DNA of 6,904 nucleotides, from contig JAFSTS010000110.1 of the NCBI GenBank assembly GCA_017445685.1, positions 1 through 6,904 on the forward strand, written 5' to 3'. Below, piece after piece: positions 1 through 6,573 of this stretch. The DNA comes from Clostridia bacterium. Lineage in GTDB: Bacteria > Bacillota_A > Clostridia > Oscillospirales > Acutalibacteraceae. Position 1 is the first letter of the stretch; each line of letters opens with the position of its first letter. Both the position numbers and the translations under genes were made by a program. The notes beneath the pieces were generated by a model that worked only from the letters and a program-made list of their open reading frames with translations, ran no database searches and was not told where the DNA came from.

Positions 1-1
1 A

Positions 2-319
2 ATGCTGCTTAGAAAAATCGACGAAAAAGGTATGACCGACGCACAGTGCTACAAAAAAGCAGGAATAGACCGGAAGCTTTTTTCAAAAATCAGAAGCGAC
101 CGTCATTACAGACCGAGCAAAGCTACTGCAATTTCGTTTGCAATTGCGCTTGAGCTGACCCTCGAAGAGACAAAGGATATGCTCATGAAAGCCGGCTTTG
201 CGCTCTCGCGCAGCAGCAAGTTTGATATTATAATCGAATACTTCCTCCAAAATCATAACTACAATATTTTTGAAATCAACGAGGCTCTTTATGCGTTTGA
301 CCAGCCTCTTCTCAGGTAA
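2..319 (+). CDS. C-terminal part of a helix-turn-helix-containing protein (5' end cut by window)
   Basis: The frame is open from the first bases of the window to a TAA at 317-319. The ATG at 2-4 is probably an internal methionine, because no upstream ribosome site can be seen and the sequence reads like the tail of a longer protein. The visible 105 residues look like an XRE-like DNA-binding module. Residues 12-32 ([20 protein letters not shown]) suggest a helix-turn-helix. After it comes a segment around 40-66 in which a short helical repeat ([20 protein letters not shown]) resembles other Cro/CI-like proteins. The acidic, aromatic C-terminus ([19 protein letters not shown]) is a recurrent ending. 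From memory, similar tails occur at the C-terminus of some clostridial macro-domain (ADP-ribose-binding) proteins, but the macro domain would lie outside the window and is not shown here. The gene sits 105 nt upstream of the co-directional vWA gene and may form a module with it. Confidence 0.7.
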   Translation: MLLRKIDEKGMTDAQCYKKAGIDRKLFSKIRSDRHYRPSKATAISFAIALELTLEETKDMLMKAGFALSRSSKFDIIIEYFLQNHNYNIFEINEALYAFDQPLLR

Positions 320-361
320 ATTTGTCGCTTCTCATGCGACCTTTTGCAAAACCGAAAAAGA

Positions 362-367
362 TATAAT
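362..367 (+). promoter_or_regulatory. Possible -10 box upstream of the vWA gene
   Basis: A perfect TATAAT lies 57 nt before the vWA start codon. No good -35 box is found at 16-18 nt spacing: the TTGCAA at 344-349 is only 12 nt away. A 10-bp palindrome (TTTTGCAAAA, 342-351) occupies the expected -35 area. The promoter is therefore either activator-dependent or not real, and the vWA gene may instead be read from the upstream gene. Confidence 0.35.
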
Positions 368-405
368 GTGGCTGTAAGGTGATAGAAACCGAACGACCAC
401 ATTAT
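363..405 (+). repeat. Inverted repeat overlapping the -10 box, followed by a T-run
   Basis: ATAATGTGG (363-371) is exactly complementary to CCACATTAT (397-405), with a 25-nt loop that can make only a weak 3-bp inner stem. Seven T residues follow (405-411), and the ribosome site GGAGG starts at 412. It could be a weak terminator of the preceding gene, an attenuator for the vWA gene, or an operator, since its left arm covers the TATAAT box. The stem is A/T-rich and the loop is long, so terminator strength would be low. Confidence 0.45.
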
Positions 406-424
406 TTTTTTGGAGGTATTTAAA

Positions 425-1084
425 ATGAAAGAAACAAAAAACAACATCACAGAGCTTGTTTTCATCCTCGACCGAAGCGGCTCAATGGAAGGTCTGGAAA
501 AAGACACTATCGGCGGATTTAACTCTATGATCGAAAAGCAAAAAAAGCAGGAGGGCGAATGCTTAGTCTCGACGATTATTTTCGACTCGGTCAGCGAGGT
601 CATTCACGACCGTGTAAAGCTCGAAAAAATTAAGCCGCTGACAGAAAAAGAATACTATGTCAGAGGCAGCACGGCTCTCATCGACGCTATCGGCGAAGCG
701 GTCGATCACATCTCAAACATCCACAAATACTCCCGTTCGGAAGATGTGCCGGAAAGCACCATGTTTGTCATCACGACCGACGGTTATGAAAATTCAAGCA
801 GAAAGTACACAAGCGACAAGGTCAAAAAAATGGTCGAAAGAAAAAAGCAGAAGTACGGCTGGGAATTTCTTTTCATCGGCGCAAACATTGATTCCGTTGA
901 AACGGCAGGACATTTCGGCATCGATCCCGACCGAGCCGTCAACTACCATGCAGATTCGATGGGCACAAGCGTTTTGTACGAAGCCGTCGGCAACACGGTA
1001 AGCGCCGTAAGAAAACACAGAGCAATTGACAAATCGTGGGGTAAGAAAATCAGCGAGGACTTCGAAAAAAGAGAAAAGAGTTAA
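425..1084 (+). CDS. von Willebrand factor type A (vWA) domain protein with intact MIDAS site
   Basis: This 219-residue protein is essentially one vWA domain. The metal-ion-dependent adhesion site is complete: DRSGS at 16-20 supplies Asp16, Ser18 and Ser20, Thr83 sits in RGSTAL, and Asp119 sits in ITTDG. It therefore should bind Mg2+ or Mn2+ and a protein partner. There is no signal peptide or membrane segment, so it is predicted to be cytosolic, unlike adhesin-type vWA proteins. A second conserved stretch, FLFIGANIDSVETAGHFGID (149-168), belongs to a vWA subfamily common in clostridia and of unknown role. The ATG at 425 is chosen because GGAGG lies 8 nt upstream (412-416); an in-frame TTG at 410 has no ribosome site. 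The gene follows the helix-turn-helix gene in the same direction. Cytosolic vWA proteins often assist assembly or regulation of protein complexes, but no specific function can be given. Confidence 0.9.
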   Translation: MKETKNNITELVFILDRSGSMEGLEKDTIGGFNSMIEKQKKQEGECLVSTIIFDSVSEVIHDRVKLEKIKPLTEKEYYVRGSTALIDAIGEAVDHISNIHKYSRSEDVPESTMFVITTDGYENSSRKYTSDKVKKMVERKKQKYGWEFLFIGANIDSVETAGHFGIDPDRAVNYHADSMGTSVLYEAVGNTVSAVRKHRAIDKSWGKKISEDFEKREKS

Positions 1085-1090
1085 GACGAT

Positions 1091-1143
1091 GGGGCTGCCG
1101 AATTTAGATGAAAACGATGTTTTTCGCTAAATGTGACAGCCCC
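1091..1143. terminator. Long hairpin between convergent genes, probable bidirectional terminator
   Basis: GGGGCTG (1091-1097) pairs with CAGCCCC (1137-1143), ATTTAG (1102-1107) pairs with CTAAAT (1127-1132), and GAAAA/TTTTC closes the tip (1110-1114 with 1121-1125). The structure lies 6 nt after the vWA stop and 19 nt beyond the GNAT stop on the other strand, as expected of a shared terminator. The T-rich tail is poor on both strands (TTGCTTT on plus), so efficiency is uncertain. Confidence 0.65.
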
Positions 1144-1162
1144 TTGCTTTAAGCACTGCCGG

Positions 1163-1630
1163 TTAGAGAATTGTTTCCATGCCGGTTTTTTGAACTTTCA
1201 TGCCCATTGCTTCGTAAAACTTCTTAGCTTTTTCGTTGCACTCCCACACATTGAGCGTGACATTATAGCAGCCGATTTCTTTTGCATATTTTACGATATG
1301 TTCATACATTGCTTTTCCAATGTGCCTGCCGCGCTCATTCTCGTCAACGCAGATATCGTCAACGTAAAGAGTCCTGATATCTGTCAGCAGACTATCATTT
1401 TTATGCTCCGCAAGCTGACAAAAAGCATGAGCTGAAATATTGTCCTTTTCATCTTCGAAAACAAAAATGATCATCTCTTCGTTTTCGATTATTTTTTGCA
1501 GCTCTTCTTTGGTATATTTTGTTGAGCCGCCCTTGAAAATGTCCGGTCTGCCCTCGTGGTGAAGAGCTCCTACCTGCGAAAGAAGCTTCATTATCGCATT
1601 GACATCTTCTTTTTTTGCTTTTCTTATCAT
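1163..1630 (-). CDS. GNAT family N-acetyltransferase
   Basis: This 155-residue single-domain protein has the GNAT fold pattern and should transfer an acetyl group from acetyl-CoA to an unidentified amine. The acetyl-CoA-binding motif A is DDICVDENERGRHIGKAMYE (91-110). His103 stands where many family members have the first glycine of the R-x-x-G-x-G/A loop. The C-terminal region has the typical VTLNVWECNEKAKKFYEAMG stretch (124-143), in which Tyr139 is a candidate general acid. The N-terminus (MIRKAKKEDVNAIMKLL) is also typical. GGAGG (plus-strand 1636-1640) lies 5 nt before the ATG. It is the last gene of the nucleoside operon, 16 nt after pdp, and is probably co-transcribed. Its substrate cannot be predicted, and a role in nucleoside metabolism is only suggested by position. 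Confidence 0.88.
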   Translation of the reverse strand: MIRKAKKEDVNAIMKLLSQVGALHHEGRPDIFKGGSTKYTKEELQKIIENEEMIIFVFEDEKDNISAHAFCQLAEHKNDSLLTDIRTLYVDDICVDENERGRHIGKAMYEHIVKYAKEIGCYNVTLNVWECNEKAKKFYEAMGMKVQKTGMETIL

Positions 1631-1646
1631 TTTGACCTCCGGGAAT

Positions 1647-2945
1647 TTATTTTACAGTTTTATGAACAAGCGGCACCCCCGACGGCTTTTCTTTCGAAAA
1701 CTCGATCGCGTCAAGAAAAATCTCTTTTGACTGCGAGAAATCGTCATTTTGCGAAGAATAAAGCGTTGCAATTTTTTCGCCTGCTTTAACAAAATCCCCT
1801 CGTTTTTTGTTAAGTCTTATTCCTGCGGTAAAGTCGATTTTTCCGCCAAGCTCCGTTCTTCCCGCTCCGAGGACACAAGCGGATTTTCCGATTTTTTCGG
1901 TGTCGGTTTTTGAAATATATCCTTCTTTGAAGCTATAAACATCGCACGAATATTTTGACTTTGAAAATTCATCGCTCAAAAGAAATCCAATGTCTCCGCC
2001 CTGACATGATATCCATTCGCAGAACTTGTCAAAAGCCGCTCCGCTTTCAAGAGATTTTTCCACCATATCCTCAGCGTTTGAAATATCGACACCCTTGCAC
2101 AGAGCTACCATGTTTGCGCTGAGCTTTACGCAAAGATCGCGAAGCTCGCCTCTTTCTTCGTTTTTCAAAACTTTTATGCTTTCTTCAACTTCTATCCTGT
2201 TGCCGATACAACTGCCCAAAGGAGTGTCCATATCGGTTATCAGCGCAACGGTGTTTCTGCCGTTTCTCTTGCCGATCTCAACCATCTCTTCGGCAAGAGC
2301 CTGCGCGTCCTGTAATGTTTTCATAAATGCGCCGCTTCCGCATTTGACATCGAGAACGATACTATGCGCTCCGGCAGCAAGCTTTTTGCCCATTATCGAC
2401 GAGGCAATCAGGGAGACATTGTCGACCGTGGCGGTCAGATCCCTGAGGGCGTATATTTTTTTGTCCGCAGGCGCAAGATTTCCGCTTTGACCGACTACGC
2501 AGATCCCGATCTTTTCAACCTGACTCAAAAATTCTTCCGTCGAAAGCGAAGTTTTGTAACCCGTGATCGACTCAAGCTTGTCGACCGTTCCGCCCGTATG
2601 ACCAAGCCCTCTGCCTGATATTTTTGCAACAGTGCAGCCGAGGCTTGCAACGGTCGGCGCTACGATGAGAGTCGTTTTGTCGCCTACTCCGCCTGTGCTG
2701 TGTTTGTCGACCGTATTGCTGCCGAAGCGTGATAAATCGACCGTATCTCCCGACAGACAGATAGCTCTTGTAAGAGTTGCCGTCTCACGCGAATCCATGC
2801 CGTTTAAAAAAATTGCCATAAGTAACGCCGAAGCGCAGTAATCGGCAATTTCTCCGTTTGTATAGCCTTTGACAAAAAATTCAATTTCTTCGTCCGTCAG
2901 CTCGTGTCCATCTCTTTTTTTCTCGATAATATCGTAAATTTTCAT
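1647..2945 (-). CDS. pdp: Pyrimidine-nucleoside phosphorylase (thymidine/uridine phosphorylase)
   Basis: This cytosolic enzyme cleaves thymidine, deoxyuridine or uridine with phosphate to the free base and (deoxy)ribose-1-phosphate. It has 432 residues, matching Bacillus pyrimidine-nucleoside phosphorylase (about 433). Visible motifs are the phosphate- and cation-binding KHSTGGVGDKT (81-91), the family signature SGRGLGHTGGTVDKLESI (110-127), YALRD with substrate-binding Arg168, and SSIMGKK with Ser183 and Lys187. The position after Met185 is Gly, where most relatives have Ser. VKCGSGAFMK lies at 200-209. The ATG at 2943-2945 is preferred because CTCC on the plus strand (2955-2958, GGAG on the coding strand) lies 9 nt upstream. 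A 27-residue N-terminal extension is open but lies inside cdd and matches no family sequence. The gene starts 4 nt after cdd ends. The alternative name deoA (thymidine phosphorylase) is possible; length and residue pattern favour the broader-specificity Gram-positive enzyme. Confidence 0.95.
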   Translation of the reverse strand: MKIYDIIEKKRDGHELTDEEIEFFVKGYTNGEIADYCASALLMAIFLNGMDSRETATLTRAICLSGDTVDLSRFGSNTVDKHSTGGVGDKTTLIVAPTVASLGCTVAKISGRGLGHTGGTVDKLESITGYKTSLSTEEFLSQVEKIGICVVGQSGNLAPADKKIYALRDLTATVDNVSLIASSIMGKKLAAGAHSIVLDVKCGSGAFMKTLQDAQALAEEMVEIGKRNGRNTVALITDMDTPLGSCIGNRIEVEESIKVLKNEERGELRDLCVKLSANMVALCKGVDISNAEDMVEKSLESGAAFDKFCEWISCQGGDIGFLLSDEFSKSKYSCDVYSFKEGYISKTDTEKIGKSACVLGAGRTELGGKIDFTAGIRLNKKRGDFVKAGEKIATLYSSQNDDFSQSKEIFLDAIEFSKEKPSGVPLVHKTVK

Positions 2946-2949
2946 TTTC

Positions 2950-3351
2950 TTATTCTCCGAGCGTGAAGCTTTTGGGCAGCATTTCTCCAAGCGTGTGTAT
3001 TTCGACGCCGCCCTCTTCGTCTTCAAAAATCAATTCAAATTCCTCTTTGCAAAATTCGCTCATCACCTGGCGGCACGCCCCGCAGGGATAACAAAACCCT
3101 TTGGCCTTTCCGTTTTTTCCGCCGACGACGGCAATTTTTCGAAACCTTTTTTCACCATCCGACACCGCCTTGAAGAAAGCAGTTCTCTCCGCGCAATTGC
3201 AAAGCGGAAAAGAAGAATTTTCAACGTTGCAGCCCGTGTAAACTCTGCCGTCTTCACATAAAAGAGCCGCCCCTACGCTAAACTGTGAATAGGGGCAGTA
3301 AGCATTTTTCATCGCCTCTTTTGCAAGAGACAGGAGATTTTTGTCACTCAT
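2950..3351 (-). CDS. cdd: Cytidine deaminase
   Basis: The enzyme hydrolytically deaminates cytidine and deoxycytidine to uridine and deoxyuridine, feeding pyrimidine-nucleoside phosphorylase encoded next in the operon. It has 133 residues, the length of the homotetrameric Bacillus-type enzyme. The zinc site is complete: Cys53-Ala-Glu55 (NCAER) supplies one cysteine and the catalytic glutamate, and PCGACRQ supplies Cys90 and Cys93. The substrate-binding GCNVENSS (40-47) is present. I chose the ATG at 3349-3351 because it aligns the N-terminus (MSDKNLLSLAKEAMKNAY.PYS) residue for residue with B. subtilis Cdd as I remember it, and a GGTGAT ribosome site lies just upstream. A GTG three codons earlier (3358-3360) overlaps the deoB stop as GTGA and is a possible alternative. 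Translation is likely coupled to deoB. Confidence 0.95.
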   Translation of the reverse strand: MSDKNLLSLAKEAMKNAYCPYSQFSVGAALLCEDGRVYTGCNVENSSFPLCNCAERTAFFKAVSDGEKRFRKIAVVGGKNGKAKGFCYPCGACRQVMSEFCKEEFELIFEDEEGGVEIHTLGEMLPKSFTLGE

Positions 3352-3355
3352 ATTT

Positions 3356-3361
3356 ATCACC
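3356..3361 (-). promoter_or_regulatory. Ribosome binding site of cdd (decides start)
   Basis: On the coding strand GGTGAT matches the 5' part of the anti-Shine-Dalgarno of 16S rRNA and stands 4 nt before the ATG at 3351. The site contains the deoB stop codon (TGA) and the alternative GTG start, so deoB termination and cdd initiation share the same bases. Confidence 0.6.
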
Positions 3362-4469
3362 CGAAATAATCCAAAACGGTTTTTGAAATAAAATCAAACG
3401 AGTCCACCGTGCCGAAATTCACGCTTTTTTCGCTCTTCCCGTAAACAAGCACAGGCACTCTCTCCCGTGTGTGATCCGTTCCTTTAAAGGCAGGGTCGCA
3501 ACCGTGATCGGCTGAAATTATCAGCATATCTTTTTCGTTAAGCTCCTCCAAAAATCCGCCAAGCCAGCCGTCAAAATCGGCAATTGCTTTTGCGTAGCCG
3601 TCAACATCCCGGCGATGACCGTAGAGCATATCAAAATCGACAAGGTTTGCAAAACAAATCCCGTTGAAATCACGCTTGACTATTTCACTGAGCTTTCGCA
3701 TACCGTCAAAATTGTCCGAAGTAAAATTGGATTCGGTAATGCCTTTATGTGCAAAAATGTCGGCTATCTTGCCAACGGAAATTACATCAAAGCCCTTTTC
3801 TTTCAGTTTGTCAAGCATTGTTTTTTTCGGCGGCTGAAGGGAAAAATCATGTCTGTTTTTTGTCCTGTAGAACGGATATTCTCCGGCGAAAGGACGCGCA
3901 ATGACTCTGCCGACTGCATATTTTCCGACAAGAATTTCCCTCGCCTTTTTGCAATATTCATAAAGCTCCTGCACGGGCACGATATCCTCGTGAGCCGCGA
4001 TCTGAAAAACACTGTCGGCTGAAGTGTAAACGATAAGGTCGCCCGTTTTCAAGTGCTGCTCACCGTAATCCCTGATAACCTGCGTGCCGGAATAAACCTT
4101 GTTGCAGATAACTTTTCTGCCGACTGCATTTTCAATTTTTTCAATTATTTCGCGGTCAAAGCCGTTTGGAAAAGTCGGCATCGGCTGCTCGGAAATCAGT
4201 CCCGCGATCTCCCAGTGTCCTATCGTGGTATCCTTGCCGCGCGACTTTTCAACCATTGCGCCATATGAGCCGGCAGGGTAAGGACATTTTTCAATGCAAT
4301 CCACGCCGTCAATATTTGCAAGTCCGAGCTTTATCATGTTTTCGGCGCAAAAGTTCGAAGAGCCCGAAATCGTTTTCAGCGTGTTTGCGCCTTCATCGCC
4401 AAAGTCAGCAGCATCGGGAGCGTCGCCTATCCCGAAGCTGTCAAGAATTATTAAAAACAGCCTTCTCAA
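3357..4469 (-). CDS. deoB: Phosphopentomutase
   Basis: The enzyme interconverts ribose-1-phosphate or deoxyribose-1-phosphate with the 5-phosphate, linking the phosphorylases to DeoC. It belongs to the alkaline phosphatase superfamily and uses a phosphothreonine and two Mn2+ ions. Residues, counted from the chosen start, agree with the B. cereus enzyme: metal ligand Asp10 (LDSFGIGD), phosphorylated Thr82 (KDTTIGHWE), Asp280 and His285 (FDMLYGHRRD), Asp321-His322 (SADHG) and His333 (GTDHTRERVP). The length of 370 residues is slightly below the Bacillus protein (about 394). No ATG is available near the N-terminus. The TTG at 4467-4469 is preferred, because GGAG (plus 4478-4481) is 8 nt away. 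A TTG at 4473-4475, overlapping the deoD stop, would leave only 2 nt. The gap from deoD is 2 nt and cdd follows after 5 nt. Confidence 0.95.
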   Translation of the reverse strand: MRRLFLIILDSFGIGDAPDAADFGDEGANTLKTISGSSNFCAENMIKLGLANIDGVDCIEKCPYPAGSYGAMVEKSRGKDTTIGHWEIAGLISEQPMPTFPNGFDREIIEKIENAVGRKVICNKVYSGTQVIRDYGEQHLKTGDLIVYTSADSVFQIAAHEDIVPVQELYEYCKKAREILVGKYAVGRVIARPFAGEYPFYRTKNRHDFSLQPPKKTMLDKLKEKGFDVISVGKIADIFAHKGITESNFTSDNFDGMRKLSEIVKRDFNGICFANLVDFDMLYGHRRDVDGYAKAIADFDGWLGGFLEELNEKDMLIISADHGCDPAFKGTDHTRERVPVLVYGKSEKSVNFGTVDSFDFISKTVLDYFG

Positions 4470-4471
4470 TG

Positions 4472-5215
4472 TCAATTCTCCAAATCTGCCGCCGTTTCAA
4501 GCGCAAGAGTGATCATATCAGTCAGCGACTGCTCGCGCTCTTTTGCGGTAAGCTCCTCACGCCTCATCAGGTGGTCGGACACTGTGCAGACGGCAAGCGC
4601 TTTTTTGCCTGCCTTTTGCGCGTTGAGATAAAGAGCCGCCGCTTCCATTTCGACGGCAAGCACGCCCATATCGGACCATCTTTTTGTGCTTTTCATTTCT
4701 TCCGGCAGATAGTCTTCAAAATTATAAAACGTGTCGCTGGAAAGAACGCTGCCTACATGATATTTAAGCCCGGCAGCCTTTGCCTTTTGGACGCATTTTT
4801 CCACAAGTGAATAATCCGCCGTCGGAGCAATATATCCCGGAACGCCGAAACGCTCGATCATGGCTGAATTTGTTGAAGCAGACAAAGCTATGACTATGTC
4901 ACGGACGCCGATGTTTTCCTGCATTGCTCCTGCAGAGCCGATACGAATAATATTTTCCACGCCGAAAATATTATAAAGCTCATGGCTGTATATCGAAATT
5001 GACGGCATACCCATTCCGCTTGCCATAATGGAAACCTTTTTGCCTTTATATTCGCCGGTATACCCCTGTATGCCCCTGACATCATTGACAAGAACAGAAT
5101 TTTCAAGAAAGTTTTCGGCAATAAATTTTGATCTTTTCGGGTCTCCCGGCATAAGCACCGTCTTTGCAAAATCGCCGGGTTTTGCGTCAATATGAGGAGT
5201 CGGATAATTTTTCAT
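4472..5215 (-). CDS. deoD: Purine-nucleoside phosphorylase, DeoD (hexameric, bacterial) type
   Basis: The enzyme phosphorolyses inosine, guanosine, adenosine and their deoxy forms to purine base and (deoxy)ribose-1-phosphate. It has 247 residues, close to E. coli DeoD (239). The N-terminus PTPHIDAKPGDFA with His8, the phosphate loop MPGDPKR (22-28, Gly24 and Arg28), Arg47 in NDVRG, Arg91 and Ser94 in IIRIGSAG, the ribose-binding VEMEA (188-192), and the purine-selecting Ser213-Asp214 in CTVSDH are all present. The Ser-Asp pair argues for the DeoD type, which accepts 6-aminopurines. A short insert around 163-182 (NFEDYLPEEMKSTKRW) is longer than in E. coli. GGAGG lies 11 nt before the ATG. The start lies inside deoC, with a 29-nt overlap in another frame. 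Confidence 0.95.
   Translation of the reverse strand: MKNYPTPHIDAKPGDFAKTVLMPGDPKRSKFIAENFLENSVLVNDVRGIQGYTGEYKGKKVSIMASGMGMPSISIYSHELYNIFGVENIIRIGSAGAMQENIGVRDIVIALSASTNSAMIERFGVPGYIAPTADYSLVEKCVQKAKAAGLKYHVGSVLSSDTFYNFEDYLPEEMKSTKRWSDMGVLAVEMEAAALYLNAQKAGKKALAVCTVSDHLMRREELTAKEREQSLTDMITLALETAADLEN
4478..4481 (-). promoter_or_regulatory. Ribosome binding site of deoB (decides TTG start)
   Basis: GGAG on the coding strand lies inside the last codons of deoD. Its spacing is 8 nt to TTG at 4467-4469 but only 2 nt to TTG at 4473-4475, which selects the downstream TTG. It implies translational coupling with deoD. Confidence 0.6.
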
Positions 5216-5876
5216 TTTTCGCGTTTCCTCCCTGTTTGAGTTGTTTAATTATCCTGCTTGTGCCGAGTCTTGACGCGCCCAGCAGGATAAAATCCTCGGC
5301 GTCTTTAAGGTCGGATATTCCGCCTGCGGCTTTTATAAGCTTGCCGTTTGAAATATTTTTTGCAAAAAGAGCCACATCTTCTTTTGTTGCGCCGCCTGAG
5401 CCGAAGCCAGTTGAAGTCTTGATATAATCTGCGTCCGAGGCGCTGACGATTTTGCACATCTTGATTTTTTCGTCTTCATTAAGAAAACAGGTTTCGACAA
5501 TGACTTTCAGTATTCTGCCGTCACAGCACTTTTTTACCTCGTTTATCTCTTCAAGGATTTTTTCAAAACTTCTGTTTTTTACATCAGTCAGGTTGACGAC
5601 CATATCAATTTCATCCGCGCCGTTTTTAACAGCGTCAGAGGTTTCAAAGCATTTTGTTTTTTCTGTTGAATAGCCGTTGGGAAAACCGATCACTGTACAT
5701 ATCTTAACTTTTCCGTCGGCGTATTTTGCCGCCTTTTCAACATAACACGGGGCAATACACACGCTTGCCGCGCCGTACTCAATTGCGTCGTCGACCGCTT
5801 GACGAACGTCTTCCCATTTTGCCGTTTGGCTCAAAACAGTGTGATCAACCTTTGAAAGAATTTCGCTTAGTTCCAT
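5187..5876 (-). CDS. deoC: Deoxyribose-phosphate aldolase
   Basis: This class I aldolase cleaves 2-deoxyribose-5-phosphate to glyceraldehyde-3-phosphate and acetaldehyde, the last step of deoxynucleoside catabolism. The protein has 229 residues and a TIM-barrel family pattern. Key residues are visible: Schiff-base Lys153 in DYIKTSTGFG, the proton-relay Lys182 in IKAAGGI, and Asp91 in EIDMVVN. The N-terminal KVDHTVLSQTA (9-19) and VIVETCFLNEDEK (125-137) are also family motifs. The ATG at 5874-5876 has GGAG (plus 5883-5886) 6 nt upstream. The last 10 or so residues (KNEKLSDSSY) follow the conserved barrel end, are not conserved as far as I can tell, and are encoded by bases that also encode the start of deoD. 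It lies 12 nt after the kinase-like gene. Confidence 0.95.
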   Translation of the reverse strand: MELSEILSKVDHTVLSQTAKWEDVRQAVDDAIEYGAASVCIAPCYVEKAAKYADGKVKICTVIGFPNGYSTEKTKCFETSDAVKNGADEIDMVVNLTDVKNRSFEKILEEINEVKKCCDGRILKVIVETCFLNEDEKIKMCKIVSASDADYIKTSTGFGSGGATKEDVALFAKNISNGKLIKAAGGISDLKDAEDFILLGASRLGTSRIIKQLKQGGNAKNEKLSDSSY

Positions 5877-5888
5877 TTTGCTCTCCGA

Positions 5889-6488
5889 TCAAAGCTTTTC
5901 CGCCGCGTCAATAATTATTTGTACTGCGTTTTCAACTCCGAGTTTTCCGCTGTTTATGCAAAGGGCGTAGTTTTCCTTTTCGCCCCATTCCATCGAAGTG
6001 TAAAAGCGGTAATGTCTGCTGCGCTTTTTGTCGCTTTCTTTAATCATTTTTTCAGCCGCGCTCTGATCAAGAGCATATTTTTGCATGATTCGGTTAAGCT
6101 TGAAATATTTATCGGCATAGATAAAAACATTCAGGCATTTGACATCTTCTCTTAATATGTAGTCGGCGCATCGTCCGACTATGACGCAAGAGCCTTCGTC
6201 CGCGTATTCTCTGATGGCTCTGCTTTGTGCAATATAGATCTGATCGGACATGAACTGAAAATTCTGGTTTGCAATTCCGCCGGTTGACAGATTGAACAGC
6301 ATACTGTTTGTCACGCGCTGCTCCTCTTTCTCAATAAAATCCTCCGAAAGACCGCTGTTTTCGGCAGCTTTGAGGATTATCGCTCTGTCGTAAAACGGTA
6401 TTCCGAGCGCCTTTGCCGCTTTTTCTCCGATCTCTCTGCCTGCGCTGCCGAACTCTCTGCTGATTGTAATTACAAGATTGTCTTTCAT
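5889..6488 (-). CDS. Cytidylate kinase-like family protein
   Basis: This 199-residue P-loop protein resembles the cytidylate kinase-like family (Pfam 'Cytidylate_kin2' type), distinct from classical Cmk. Motifs in order are a modified Walker A, ITISREFGSAGREIG (7-21), then PFYDRAII (31-38), SCVIVGRCADYILRED (100-115), a basic lid-like segment SDKKRSRHYRFYTSMEWG (152-169), and YALCINSGKLG (174-184). Such proteins are assumed to phosphorylate a nucleotide or a related small molecule, but the physiological substrate of this branch is not established. Here it is the first gene of a nucleoside-catabolic operon, which would fit a nucleoside or nucleotide substrate; this is an inference. The ATG has a weaker ribosome site, GGCGGA (plus 6495-6500), 6 nt upstream. 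No signal peptide or membrane segment is seen. Confidence 0.85.
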   Translation of the reverse strand: MKDNLVITISREFGSAGREIGEKAAKALGIPFYDRAIILKAAENSGLSEDFIEKEEQRVTNSMLFNLSTGGIANQNFQFMSDQIYIAQSRAIREYADEGSCVIVGRCADYILREDVKCLNVFIYADKYFKLNRIMQKYALDQSAAEKMIKESDKKRSRHYRFYTSMEWGEKENYALCINSGKLGVENAVQIIIDAAEKL

Positions 6489-6521
6489 ATTCAGTCCGCC
6501 TTTCTTTTTCTTTATAGATAT

Positions 6522-6550
6522 ATTTTACATTAACTGAAAAAAAATTGCAA
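6522..6550 (-). promoter_or_regulatory. Probable promoter of the nucleoside operon
   Basis: On the minus strand a -35-like TTGCAA (plus 6545-6550) and a -10-like TAAAAT (plus 6522-6527) are separated by 17 nt, with a T8 run just inside the spacer. Transcription would start near 6515, giving a 5' leader of about 27 nt before the kinase-like gene. The -35 is not consensus, and a TATAAA further downstream is an alternative -10. I see no clear operator palindrome except TTGCAA itself. Confidence 0.5.
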
Positions 6551-6573
6551 TTATTTTGAGATAAATTTTAGTG

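Noticed and set aside
410..424. TTG start for the vWA gene at 410
   Set aside because: It would overlap the ribosome site itself (412-416); the ATG at 425 has correct 8-nt spacing and gives the usual family N-terminus.
2026..2490. 154-codon open frame on the plus strand
   Set aside because: It is the antisense shadow of pdp; its composition is typical of a complement frame and no motif is visible.
2946..3026. 27-residue N-terminal extension of pdp
   Set aside because: It lies inside cdd, has no match to the family N-terminus, and a ribosome site points to the ATG at 2943-2945, giving the normal family length.
4166..4810. 214-codon open frame on the plus strand
   Set aside because: It lies antisense to deoB and deoD, which have full sets of catalytic residues. 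The translation is rich in Arg, Ser and Cys, has no family pattern, and there is no credible ribosome site.
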